Assembly: GCF_003217775.1 (NCBI RefSeq)
Contig: NZ_QJVJ01000003.1
Location: 62,001-126,000, forward strand
Reading direction: 5' to 3'
Length of the DNA: 64,000 nucleotides
From: Paenibacillus flagellatus
GTDB lineage: Bacteria; Bacillota; Bacilli; Paenibacillales; NBRC-103111
Below are positions 1 to 7,980 of this stretch, in pieces (positions within the stretch are counted from its first letter, which is position 1; every line of letters starts with the position of its first letter). A program made the position numbers and the translations under genes. Below the pieces are notes generated by a model that saw nothing but the letters and a program-made list of their open reading frames with translations, did no database searches and had not been told where the DNA came from.

Positions 1-132
1 TCGCCGCGCCGACGGACCGGGGGCCGGAAAGCCGTATTCGCCGGCCGCGTATTCGTCTTCATCCGGCGCCGTGCTTCGCTTCCTTTTTCGCCATCTACTC
101 TTTGTTGGAAAAGAAAGTAGGGATCGATTCGA

Positions 133-756
133 ATGAAGAAGCCGTCGTTTTTCAGCGAATTTTTGGCCAATGCGGGGCAAGTGGGCAGCATCGTGCCGAG
201 CTCGGTTTTTTTGACCCGCACCATGCTCCCGGCAACGCTGCCGTGGGACAAGATGCTCCGGATCGCGGAGCTGGGACCGGGGACAGGCGTCTTTACGCGC
301 CATCTTCAGCTTCATCGCAGCCCCGACAGCCGGCTTTACCTGTTCGAGCAAAACGAATCGTTCCGCGAAAGCTTGCGCCACCGCTATCCCGGCCTTCCCG
401 TGCTGGACGATGCGCTCCGGTTGGACGAGGTCGTGCGGGAGGAAGGCCTCCCCTTCGATTTGATCGTATCCGGCCTTCCGTTCGCCAACTTCTCCGACGA
501 CCTGCAAAGTCGGCTGCTCCAAGCGATTCACGATGCGCTGGCGCCGGACGGATCGTTCGTCGCCTTCCAATACACGCCGCTGCTCAAAAAGAAATTCAAG
601 ACGTACTTCCCGTCGATGGAGACGGATTATACGTGGATGAACGTGCCGCCGGCCTGGGTGTTCCGCTGCAAAAAAACGGACGACGCCCGTCAGCCGGTGC
701 CCCATCGTTCGTCTCGTCCGTTCGGCCCGTTCGGGAGCCGGCCGGAGTCGGAATGA
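133..756 (+). CDS. SAM-dependent methyltransferase, phospholipid/rRNA-adenine methyltransferase-like
   Basis: A 207-residue class I methyltransferase. The N-terminus (FFSEFLANAGQVGSIVPSS) is the pattern of the phospholipid N-methyltransferase / rRNA adenine dimethylase-like clade. The SAM-binding motif I is visible as ELGPGTGVFT at about residues 46-55, and a motif IV-like SGLPFANF lies near residue 115. By family it transfers methyl groups from SAM to an amine or to a lipid head group; the substrate cannot be read from the sequence. The last 30 residues are proline/arginine-rich and not part of the fold. The ATG at 133 is preceded by a TAGGGAT-type SD at about 9 nt. It converges on the kinase gene downstream. 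The class is secure, the substrate is not. Confidence 0.8.
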   Translation: MKKPSFFSEFLANAGQVGSIVPSSVFLTRTMLPATLPWDKMLRIAELGPGTGVFTRHLQLHRSPDSRLYLFEQNESFRESLRHRYPGLPVLDDALRLDEVVREEGLPFDLIVSGLPFANFSDDLQSRLLQAIHDALAPDGSFVAFQYTPLLKKKFKTYFPSMETDYTWMNVPPAWVFRCKKTDDARQPVPHRSSRPFGPFGSRPESE

Positions 757-846
757 AGGCCGGCTTCCGGTACATATCGCCCGTCGACGCTATTGGCGCA
801 CCGCCACCGATTGGATTCGGCAGGGGCGCTTTTATTGTGCAATAAA

Positions 847-2202
847 TTATTGGGGCCGAGTCTGCGGCAGCCGGACGACGAACGTCGTCCCGCGATCCGG
901 GACGCTTTCCGCCTCGATCGTACCGCCGTGCAGCTGCACGAGCTCCTTGGCGATGGCGAGTCCGAGTCCCGTGCCGCCGCTGTTGCGGGCGCGGGCTTCG
1001 TCGGTCCGGTAAAACCGGTCGAACAGGAGGGGGAGATGCTCGGGCGCGATGCCGATGCCGGTATCGATCACCCGGATTTCCAGAAAGCCGCCGCCTTCAT
1101 TCGGCAGCCGTTCGATCGCGATGCGGATGGAGCCGCCAGACGGGGTGTATCTCACGGCATTCATGAGCAAATTGAGAAACACTTGCATGATCCGGTTCGG
1201 ATCGACCCATATCGGCTCGCCCTCGTCCGTACCGGAAAGGGTGACGTCGATCCGCTTGCTTTCCGCCTCCGGAGCGATTCGGTCGACGACGCGCCGGAGC
1301 AAAGCCGGCATTGAGGTCGGCTTCCGTTCGAACGGAAGCTTCCCGGCCTCGGCCAGCGACAGCTGATGCAGATCGTCCACGAGCCGCGTCAGGCGGATCA
1401 GCTCGTCCTGCAGCGGAAGCAGGTTCTCCGGCTCGACCGGTCGGCCGCTTTGCTGGACGAGCTCGAGCTTGCCGCGCAATATCGTGATCGGCGTCCGCAG
1501 CTCGTGAGCGACGTCCGCGACGAGATGGCGCCGCGCCTTCTCGGTCCGCTCCAGCTGCCGCGACATCAGGTTGAACGCGGCGGCGACTTTTCCGTACTCG
1601 TCGCCGCTCCGGACCGGTGCCTGCACGCCGAATTCCCCTTTGCCGAGCCGTTCGATGGCAGGCAAAAGCCGGCGGAGCGGAGCCGTCAACGTTCTGGACA
1701 GCGCGTAGGCGACGATCAGGGAGACGAGGACGAACGCGATGCCGCCCGCTGCGAGCAGAAACGTCATCGAATCCCGGACCCCGGTTCGCAGTTTGGACAA
1801 GTAGGCGACGTCCGGATCGTAGTAATAAAGCAGGCCGATCGACCGATCCTCCAGGCTCAAAATCGTTCTGCCGCCCCATCGTTTGACGATCGCCGCGCTT
1901 TCGCCGCCACCCGCGTACAGCACTTCTTGACCCGTGGAAAGGAGAAGGAAGGAGGCGTTTCCTTCGGCGTTCCACGATTCGTCGGCCGGCCGGAATTGCT
2001 CGACGCCTGTCCAGGAACGGCCGTTATGCTCGTAATAGTCGATGAGCGAATCGGCCAACGCTTCGGCTTTTTTCCATCCGACGGCGCCGACCATGACGTC
2101 GAGCACGTCTTTTTGGACGACTTGCGTCACGAAAGCGAACAGCAGCGTCATGGCGGCGATGAACGAGGCCATGGCGACGAACAGCTTGCGGCTGACGCTC
2201 AT
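847..2202 (-). CDS. HAMP-domain sensor histidine kinase (BaeS-like)
   Basis: A 451-residue membrane histidine kinase. It has an N-terminal membrane segment (about 8-28), an extracytoplasmic sensor region, a second membrane segment (about 147-168), HAMP (about 170-222), a HisKA box with HELRTP and phospho-acceptor H233, an N box (NLLMNAVRYTPSGG), and G boxes DTGIGI and GGTGLGLAI. All catalytic motifs are intact. The start overlaps the stop of the upstream response regulator by 4 nt, so the two are translationally coupled and form a pair. The signal sensed is unknown; the organisation resembles BaeS- or YkoH-type envelope sensors. Confidence 0.92.
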   Translation of the reverse strand: MSVSRKLFVAMASFIAAMTLLFAFVTQVVQKDVLDVMVGAVGWKKAEALADSLIDYYEHNGRSWTGVEQFRPADESWNAEGNASFLLLSTGQEVLYAGGGESAAIVKRWGGRTILSLEDRSIGLLYYYDPDVAYLSKLRTGVRDSMTFLLAAGGIAFVLVSLIVAYALSRTLTAPLRRLLPAIERLGKGEFGVQAPVRSGDEYGKVAAAFNLMSRQLERTEKARRHLVADVAHELRTPITILRGKLELVQQSGRPVEPENLLPLQDELIRLTRLVDDLHQLSLAEAGKLPFERKPTSMPALLRRVVDRIAPEAESKRIDVTLSGTDEGEPIWVDPNRIMQVFLNLLMNAVRYTPSGGSIRIAIERLPNEGGGFLEIRVIDTGIGIAPEHLPLLFDRFYRTDEARARNSGGTGLGLAIAKELVQLHGGTIEAESVPDRGTTFVVRLPQTRPQ

Positions 2203-2885
2203 CGGCGGTCACCGAACCGGTAGCCGAACCCGTACACGGTTTGGATATAAGCGGGATTCGAGGGATCGTCGTCGATTTTTTTGCGAATCCGGCTAACGTG
2301 GGCGTCCACCGTTCGTTCGTCGTTCCACAGGTCGTCCTCCAGTGCGGCCTGCAGCAGCTGCAGCCGGCTGTAGACGATGCCCGGCTTGGCCGCCAGCGTC
2401 AGCAGCAGCTTGAATTCCGTCGGCGTGAGCGACAGCTCCCGGCCGCCTTTCCAGACGCGGCACTCCGATTCCGAGATCGTCAGCTCGCCGCGCCGGATGT
2501 GCCGCTCCGGCTCGTCCCGGCCTTCGAGCCGGCGAAGCACCGATCGGATGCGGGCCGACAGCTCCCGGAGCGAGAACGGCTTCGTCATGTAGTCGTCGGC
2601 GCCGACCTCGAGTCCGACGATTTTGTCCGTCTCCTCCGCCCGCGCCGTCACCATGATAATGCCGACGCGGCTTGTCGCGCGAAGCTCCCGGCACACCTCG
2701 ATACCGCTCGTCTCCGGCAGCATCCAGTCGAGCACGACGAGATCCGGCTTTTTGTCTTTCGCCAGCCGGAGAGCCTCCTTGCCCGTCGTGGCCGTATGAA
2801 TCGCGAACCCTTCCTGGCGCAAAAACGACTGCATCACCTCGAGCACTTGCTCCTCGTCGTCGACCAGCAATAACGTTTGCGGCAT
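2199..2885 (-). CDS. OmpR/PhoB-family response regulator
   Basis: A 228-residue response regulator with an N-terminal receiver domain (acidic pocket D10/E11, phospho-acceptor D53 in VVLDWMLPETSG, conserved Thr in MVTAR and Lys in TKPFS) and a C-terminal winged helix ending in the typical YGFGYRF. I chose the ATG at 2885 because it lies 9 nt after an AAAGG SD and gives the canonical receiver start (PQTLLLVDDEE). The open frame continues upstream to 3059, but those residues do not resemble the family. It is first in an operon with the kinase, overlapping it by 4 nt. Targets are unknown. Confidence 0.92.
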   Translation of the reverse strand: MPQTLLLVDDEEQVLEVMQSFLRQEGFAIHTATTGKEALRLAKDKKPDLVVLDWMLPETSGIEVCRELRATSRVGIIMVTARAEETDKIVGLEVGADDYMTKPFSLRELSARIRSVLRRLEGRDEPERHIRRGELTISESECRVWKGGRELSLTPTEFKLLLTLAAKPGIVYSRLQLLQAALEDDLWNDERTVDAHVSRIRKKIDDDPSNPAYIQTVYGFGYRFGDRR

Positions 2886-3055
2886 GCCGCCCATCCTTTC
2901 CGTTTGCGAATCGTAATGCCTTATTTCCCACATTATACACGGCTTAGGGCGGGAGATGAAAAAAGTCGTCAAAGTCGCAGCGAATCGCAACAAGTTCACA
3001 ACAACTAGCGGCAGGCGGCAGGGGGAACGGTCCGACCGTCCCGGCCGTAGCAACT

Positions 3056-3098
3056 TCAAAAAAAGGGAGCCCCGGCATCGCGCCTTCAGGCTCCCTTT
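3056..3098 (-). terminator. Rho-independent terminator after the small protein gene
   Basis: A perfect 10-bp stem, AAAGGGAGCC at 3062-3071 and GGCTCCCTTT at 3089-3098, encloses a 17-nt loop. On the minus strand it is followed by a run of T. It sits 25 bp after the stop of the minus-strand gene at 3123-3416. Confidence 0.8.
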
Positions 3099-3122
3099 CG
3101 CTTCGGTAAGGCCGTTCTTTCG

Positions 3123-3416
3123 TCAAATCAGCTTGACCAGATGAACGATCTGCGACTCCGTCCACACTTTGATAATATGGTTGGACGGATCGTACTGCAC
3201 CTTGCCCTCGCCGACCTCGATGGAAGGCTCGGTGCCGAGTCCATAGAAGATGTCGTCGGCCAGCGTGCGCATGAACTCGATCTGCTCCTCGCGGTCCAAG
3301 GCGTCCCAATCCGCGCGCTCCATCTCGAACGCTTCGTAGCAATTGTCGATTTGTCCGATCGCATGCCCGAGATCGCGGACGATATCCCGGTATTCGCGGT
3401 TGTACTTGACTCCCAT
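3123..3416 (-). CDS. Small conserved-looking protein of unknown function
   Basis: A 97-residue soluble, acidic protein. It starts MGVKYNREYRDIV and is predicted largely helical in its first 60 residues, followed by a short region of beta character (VQYDPSNHIIKVWTES). I do not recognise a named family. The gene has its own terminator, begins with ATG, and is transcribed toward the two-component pair but separated from it. No signal peptide or membrane segment is visible. The frame has normal codon use for this genome, which supports a real gene. Confidence 0.7.
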   Translation of the reverse strand: MGVKYNREYRDIVRDLGHAIGQIDNCYEAFEMERADWDALDREEQIEFMRTLADDIFYGLGTEPSIEVGEGKVQYDPSNHIIKVWTESQIVHLVKLI

Positions 3417-3523
3417 CGGTTTTCACGACCTTTATCAGCAATGTATTCCCATCTTACCAAAAGTTCGGTGCCGGGCGCCACCCGCGATTCGCCTTGTTCC
3501 AGTCCGAATTCGCGTCCGGACAG

Positions 3524-3552
3524 TGGCAAAACGAACCAAATGCGGCTATGAT
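3524..3552 (+). promoter_or_regulatory. Possible sigma-A promoter for the M42 peptidase
   Basis: TGGCAA at 3524-3529 and TATGAT at 3547-3552 are 17 bp apart. The -10 is good and the -35 weak. It would give a leader of about 110 nt that contains a GC-rich inverted repeat near 3602-3620. Confidence 0.35.
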
Positions 3553-3671
3553 GGGGATAATGCATAGGAGATCCGTCCGCCTCCTGTGAACAATACCGCC
3601 ATGCCGGCGGCTGCGCCGGCGTCGGGCGGGAGGACGATGAATTCGGGCAGAGGAAAGGAAGTATATACGCG

Positions 3672-4733
3672 ATGAACGAACAAGCGAAACAATTTTTGCT
3701 CGACTTGCTGGCGACGCCTTCGCCGTCGGGGCAGGAATGGGGCGTGCAGCGGAAATGGATCGAATACGTGAAGCCGTTCGCCCACGAAGTGCGCACCGAT
3801 TTGGCCGGGAACGCGATCGGCGTGCTGAACCCGGATGCGCCGTTCAAAGTGCTGCTCGCCGGCCATTGCGACGAGATCGGTCTTATCGTCAGCCGCATCG
3901 ACGACAAAGGATTCGTCTACGTCGACGCGCTGGGCGGCATCAGCCAAAAGCTGGCGGTCGGCATGAAGGTGGACATTCTCGGAACCGGGGGCCGGATCGT
4001 CGGCGTCATCGGCGCGAACGCCCAGCATCACGGCGGGTTGAAGGACGATTTCGAATTCGGCGATCTGTGCATCGACTGCGGCGCGAAAAGCAAGGAAGAC
4101 TTGGCGGGCATCGTGCAGGTGGGCGATTTGGCGGTATACAAGCGGGAACCGGAGCTGCTCCTGCACGACCGGGTCAGCGGCCGCGGCCTCGACAACCGGA
4201 CCGGAGCATTCATCGTGGCGGAGACGCTGCGGCGGGTGCGCGAGCGCGGCGCCCAGGTCGGCGTCTACGCGGCGAGCACGGTCAACGAGGAGACGAACAT
4301 GGGCGGCGCCTACTTCGCGGCCGCGGGCTTGAACCCGACGATGGCGATCGCGACGGACGTCACGTTCGCGACCGATTATCCGGGGTCGACGTCCAAGCAC
4401 GAGACGATCGAGCTGGACGGCGGGCCGGTGCTCGCCAAGGGGGCGCCGATCAACCGGAAAATCAACCGTCTGCTCGAACGGAGCGCGGCTCGGCTCGGCA
4501 TCCCGCTGCAATACGAGCTGACGCCGCGCAAAACCGGTACGGACGCGGACATGATCCGCACGACCGGCCGCGGCGTGCCGATCGCGCTCGTCTCGCTCCC
4601 GCTGCGTTATATGCACGCGCCGGTGGAAACGGCGAGCTTGCGCGACATCGAGCAGGAGATCGAGCTGCTGGCCGATACGATCGCGCATTTGACCGGACGC
4701 GAAAACTTGAACCCGATCGACGACGAGCTGTGA
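3672..4733 (+). CDS. M42-family glutamyl/leucyl aminopeptidase
   Basis: A 353-residue metallopeptidase of family M42 (FrvX/YsdC/PepA type), a cytosolic aminopeptidase that forms large tetrahedral assemblies. The metal ligands are all visible: H65 in AGHCDEIG, bridging D174 in GRGLDNRTGA, the E206-E207 pair in NEETNMGG (catalytic Glu and ligand), D229 in ATDV and H314 in YMHAPVE. Length matches the family. The ATG at 3672 follows a GGAAAGGAAG SD. The gene for a secreted metallophosphatase follows after 37 nt and may be co-transcribed. Confidence 0.93.
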   Translation: MNEQAKQFLLDLLATPSPSGQEWGVQRKWIEYVKPFAHEVRTDLAGNAIGVLNPDAPFKVLLAGHCDEIGLIVSRIDDKGFVYVDALGGISQKLAVGMKVDILGTGGRIVGVIGANAQHHGGLKDDFEFGDLCIDCGAKSKEDLAGIVQVGDLAVYKREPELLLHDRVSGRGLDNRTGAFIVAETLRRVRERGAQVGVYAASTVNEETNMGGAYFAAAGLNPTMAIATDVTFATDYPGSTSKHETIELDGGPVLAKGAPINRKINRLLERSAARLGIPLQYELTPRKTGTDADMIRTTGRGVPIALVSLPLRYMHAPVETASLRDIEQEIELLADTIAHLTGRENLNPIDDEL

Positions 4734-4770
4734 TCGAATCGGTCGGACGATCGCCCCGGAGGAACGGAAG

Positions 4771-5868
4771 ATGAACAGACGCACCTTTCTAAGACGAATG
4801 CTGGCCGGGTTCGTCGTCGCGGCCGCGGCCGCCGGCGGATGGTGGAAGTTCGGCGGCAAGCGGCCCGAGCCGGACGAAACGGCGTCTTCCTTGCCGGGAG
4901 GCGGGGAAGACGGACAGACGCCTTCGAAGCAGCCGGTCGTGCTGGGCAACAAGGACGACGCCTCGGGCGCGCTGCTGTCGTTCATGATTTTGAGCGACCT
5001 GCATATCAGCGGCGGCGTATCGTACCCGAGCGAGCATTTGCGCCAAGCGTTCGACGACATGCTCGCGTTCGAATCGAAGATCGAGTCGATCGTCATTACG
5101 GGAGACATTACCGAGGCGGCCACGGACAGCGATTATAAGGAATTCCGCAACGTGCTGAAGGGATACAAGCTTCCGCCGATCTACGCGAACATGGGCAACC
5201 ACGATTACTACAACATATGGATCAGCCCGGATAAAGGGTGGAGCAAGGAGACGATGCCGAACAGCAAGACGGACGCCGGCTCGCGCGAAACGTTCATGAA
5301 GCAGTTCAACCTCGAGAAGCCGTATTCCGAGGCGACGCTGAACGGATATACCGTCCTGCTGCTGTCCCAGGAGGCGTATGTGCAGGAGAAGCCGGAGGTG
5401 GGCGAAGGCGCGTGGTATTCGGACGAGCAGCTGGCGTGGCTGAAGGAGCGGCTTGCGGCGCGCAAGGACGACAAGCCGGTGTTCGTCATGATCCATCAGC
5501 CGCTGCCGCCGGCGGGTCAGAACGGCGGGAACCATACGTTGATCCGGGCGAAGGAGTTCCGCTCCATCTTGAAGCCGCATGCGAACGTATTCGTCTTTTC
5601 CGGCCACAACCATCAAGATTTTCAGAACGGCCGGGCGCATTACTTCAAGGAGACGTTTCACTGGTTTCATAATTCCTCGGTCGGCCGGGTGCTCAATACG
5701 AAGTACGAGCACGTCCGTCAGGACGCGGCGCAAGGACTCTATGTCCAGGTGTTCGCCGACAAAGTGGAGCTTCGCGGGCGCGAGTTCAGCAACCGGACGT
5801 GGATCCGGGAAGCGAACTGGACCGTGCCGCTGCAGCGCAAGCAGACGGCCGACTCCGCGCGGAGCTGA
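4771..5868 (+). CDS. Exported calcineurin-like metallophosphatase (Tat-type signal)
   Basis: A 365-residue metallophosphoesterase. The N-terminus NRRTFLRRML followed by an alanine-rich hydrophobic stretch (about 11-25) looks like a Tat signal peptide or anchor. The dimetal-site motifs occur in order: D76-x-H78 (SDLHIS), GD at 111-112, GNHD at 142-145, H242 in IHQPLP, and GHNH at 278-281. A segment of about 40 acidic and serine-rich residues links the signal to the domain. The family hydrolyses phosphomono- or diesters; the substrate is unknown. An SD (GGAGGAACGG) precedes the ATG. It probably shares the transcript of the upstream peptidase and ends at the terminator at 5968. Confidence 0.88.
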   Translation: MNRRTFLRRMLAGFVVAAAAAGGWWKFGGKRPEPDETASSLPGGGEDGQTPSKQPVVLGNKDDASGALLSFMILSDLHISGGVSYPSEHLRQAFDDMLAFESKIESIVITGDITEAATDSDYKEFRNVLKGYKLPPIYANMGNHDYYNIWISPDKGWSKETMPNSKTDAGSRETFMKQFNLEKPYSEATLNGYTVLLLSQEAYVQEKPEVGEGAWYSDEQLAWLKERLAARKDDKPVFVMIHQPLPPAGQNGGNHTLIRAKEFRSILKPHANVFVFSGHNHQDFQNGRAHYFKETFHWFHNSSVGRVLNTKYEHVRQDAAQGLYVQVFADKVELRGREFSNRTWIREANWTVPLQRKQTADSARS

Positions 5869-5967
5869 ACCGGCGTAAGCCGGCTCGCCTCGTCGAGCGT
5901 GAGCGGAATCGGAGCTTGTCGCAACGTGGATGCGTTCCGGATTTTCGACGCGGCGTTGAACGTTTTC

Positions 5968-5998
5968 CCGGTTGGCCTTTGGCCGGCCGGTTTTTTTT
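5968..5998 (+). terminator. Rho-independent terminator
   Basis: A 10-bp stem (CCGGTTGGCC at 5968-5977 with GGCCGGCCGG at 5981-5990, two G-U pairs) has a TTT loop and is followed by eight T. It ends the peptidase-metallophosphatase transcript. Confidence 0.85.
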
Positions 5999-6111
5999 GC
6001 ATGGAGCGGGTAGGAGCGGTTGGGATTATATGGTATGGTATCGTAGAATGGATCGGAAGAGGCGGCGGATCGAACGCGGCTCGGGGAAGACTCGTTAAGC
6101 GAGTCAATGCG

Positions 6112-6618
6112 ATGCGACAATACGTGAAGGTTTTCGGCGTCCTTACGGCGATTGCGATCGTTTCGCTAGCCGTAGTCGGACTCGTCCACAAGATGACGAC
6201 GGCAAAGGCGGGGGATAACGCCGCTCCGCGGTACGACACGATCCTCGTCCAATTCGACCGATTCGACTTTGAGCGGATGAACGGTTTCATGAAGCGGTTC
6301 GCGGACGGGAGGGACGGTTATCTGATGCTGATTCCGCCGATCGTCGACGGCGGCTATTCGATTCATGACGTTCGTTCCGACGGTGGAACGATCGATTGGA
6401 CGATAGACCGTTCGCGGGACGACGGCATGCGCGGCGGCGATCCGGACAGCAAGCAAACGCTGCGCTGCAGATCGCTCGAGAGGACGGAGGACGCCGAACG
6501 GTATTGGTTCGTCTTGAGCAAGTGCGACGGTTATGAGGAGCATGCGGAATTGCCGATCGTGTCGTTCGAGAAGGAGCGCGTGCGGAAGCGAATCAAGGAA
6601 GGCGGGGGACGGGAATGA
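6112..6618 (+). CDS. Membrane-anchored DUF4362-like protein
   Basis: A protein of 168 residues with one N-terminal membrane segment (about 8-24) and an extracytoplasmic domain. The pattern of a low-complexity hydrophobic lead, then LIPPIVDGGYSIHDVRSDGG, then TIDWTIDRSRDDG and a late LSKC resembles DUF4362 proteins of bacilli; that match is from memory of the family pattern. The start at 6112 is preferred because it places the membrane segment at the N-terminus and lies beyond the terminator at 5968-5998. The frame is open back to 5899 but that part would run through the terminator. It overlaps the next gene by 4 nt. Confidence 0.65.
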   Translation: MRQYVKVFGVLTAIAIVSLAVVGLVHKMTTAKAGDNAAPRYDTILVQFDRFDFERMNGFMKRFADGRDGYLMLIPPIVDGGYSIHDVRSDGGTIDWTIDRSRDDGMRGGDPDSKQTLRCRSLERTEDAERYWFVLSKCDGYEEHAELPIVSFEKERVRKRIKEGGGRE

Positions 6619-7001
6619 CGTTTATCGGCTTTATTTTGGCGGTCGTATTGTCTTTTTTGCTCAGTTGGCTGGCGGGAGAGTTCGGGCTGTTGCTAATGGG
6701 TGCGCTGCTGTTCGGCATGATATTCAGCATGTTGATGAAGCTGAACCAATTGACGGCGGACATTCGTCAGATCAAGCGCCGGCTCGGTTTGGAGCCGGAC
6801 GTCAGCCGCGATTACGAGCTGTCCGACGCGGAGATTGAAGAAGAGCTGGAGCGGGAAGGCGGCTCGCACGACGAGGTGTCCGACGAAGATATCGAGCGGG
6901 AGCTCGATCTGCTGCTGGAACGGGAAGAGGAACGAAATGAGGAACGGGAGAAGGGGCGGCGTCTGCCGAAGGACGGGAACCAACCGGACTCCGATCCGTA
7001 A
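6615..7001 (+). CDS. Small membrane protein with acidic coiled-coil tail
   Basis: A 128-residue protein. Two hydrophobic segments (about 4-19 and 24-41) are followed by a basic linker (LTADIRQIKRRLG) and a highly charged Glu/Arg-rich helix of about 60 residues that ends in a polar tail. The arrangement suggests a two-pass membrane anchor with a cytoplasmic coiled coil. No named family is recognised. Its ATG overlaps the stop of the DUF4362-like gene by 4 nt and the next gene follows 11 nt after its stop, so the three form an operon. Confidence 0.75.
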   Translation: MTFIGFILAVVLSFLLSWLAGEFGLLLMGALLFGMIFSMLMKLNQLTADIRQIKRRLGLEPDVSRDYELSDAEIEEELEREGGSHDEVSDEDIERELDLLLEREEERNEEREKGRRLPKDGNQPDSDP

Positions 7002-7012
7002 AGGAGCGAGCT

Positions 7013-7666
7013 ATGAATAAATGGTCGATCGCAACCCTAGCGATACTGGCAGGCGTTAAGGCTTTTTCCCTGGGCTGGAATCCATTCGCCGCCGCGTCCG
7101 CCGACAAGCGATTGGAAGAAAAGTTGGCCGCCCTCTACGAAAAGAATGATATGTCGGTCAGCTCCAACCCGTACGACGCCACAAAGAACAACCCGGATTT
7201 CGAGAGCATCGTCGGTTTGGGAATCGATGCGCTTCCCGGCCTGCACGACAAGCTGGCCGTCAGCCCGGACAACGGCTTGCATGCCTATATGCTGGCCATC
7301 GCCATCGAGACGATCGCGAAAGTGAACCTGAAGCGGGCGGAAGCCACCCGCTGGGCCACGGCAAAGGAGTTCGAAGCCGTTTGGACCGAGCATCTCCGAT
7401 CCGTCCCCGCCTCGGTGGAGGCGATTGCCTCCGACCTTGCGCTCGAGCCGGAGCAACGAAGGAGCAAGCTGGTCGATTTGGGCATTCCGGCATTGCCGTT
7501 CCTTATGGACCACGTGGAATCGGGGGAAGAACCGTTCTTTTCGGCAGTCGTCGAACTGACGAAGCATACGGCTTTCGAAGCGTCCCCGGAAACGGATCCG
7601 AAGGAATGGGCCGCTCGTCACAAAGCCCGGCTTTCCGATCTGAAGCAGTATGTGTTAAGCCGGTAA
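7013..7666 (+). CDS. Putative exported or anchored helical protein, unknown function
   Basis: A 217-residue protein. The N-terminal hydrophobic stretch (about 4-29) could be a signal peptide or anchor. The rest is helix-rich with a recurring leucine/alanine spacing (GLGIDALPGLHDKL; DLGIPALPFLMDHV) reminiscent of HEAT-like repeats: the two segments are clearly related to each other and lie about 93 residues apart. It is the last gene of the three-gene operon and is followed by a strong terminator. The function is unknown; the repeat suggests a protein-binding scaffold. Confidence 0.7.
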   Translation: MNKWSIATLAILAGVKAFSLGWNPFAAASADKRLEEKLAALYEKNDMSVSSNPYDATKNNPDFESIVGLGIDALPGLHDKLAVSPDNGLHAYMLAIAIETIAKVNLKRAEATRWATAKEFEAVWTEHLRSVPASVEAIASDLALEPEQRRSKLVDLGIPALPFLMDHVESGEEPFFSAVVELTKHTAFEASPETDPKEWAARHKARLSDLKQYVLSR

Positions 7667-7681
7667 TCATTCGTCATCCCT

Positions 7682-7711
7682 AGCCATCCGTGCGGAACGG
7701 ATGGCTTTTTT
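7682..7711 (+). terminator. Rho-independent terminator
   Basis: A 10-bp stem (AGCCATCCGT at 7682-7691, ACGGATGGCT at 7697-7706) with a 5-nt loop, running into six T. It ends the 6112-7666 operon. The remaining gap to 7980 holds only the promoter described next. Confidence 0.88.
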
Positions 7712-7886
7712 CTTTAGGTCGATCGGTCCGCACGCGAAACCTAGTCGAAAAGAAGCGTAACGTGTCGCGAAATCCGAAACCGTATCGACTTTTGCGCTTG
7801 CCCGGGAAATGGGAAAAGGGCGATCGGGCGAATATCCGTTAAAAATTTCGGACATTTTTAATATTGAATCGGATGGTATCGCTTTC

Positions 7887-7903
7887 ATGTAAGCGTTTAT
7901 AAT
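7887..7903 (+). promoter_or_regulatory. Promoter -10 box overlapped by a cre-like (CcpA) site
   Basis: ATGTAAGCGTTTATAA at 7887-7902 fits the CcpA cre consensus WTGNAANCGNWNNCWW with one mismatch. A perfect TATAAT lies at 7898-7903 inside it, with no good -35 at 17 bp. A weak -35 implies an activator (plausibly the YesN-type regulator of this locus), and a cre over the -10 implies catabolite repression. This reading is inferred from consensus only. Confidence 0.5.
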
Positions 7904-7980
7904 GGGAGCAACACGGCAAACCCTGCAGGCAAGCGTGGAACCGGAACGACTACGGAATATCGAGAGAAGAGGGGATTCGA

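Noticed and set aside
3546-5123. A 525-codon minus-strand frame opposite the M42 peptidase and metallophosphatase
   Set aside because: The opposite strand carries intact metal-site motifs of two enzymes, and this frame has none.
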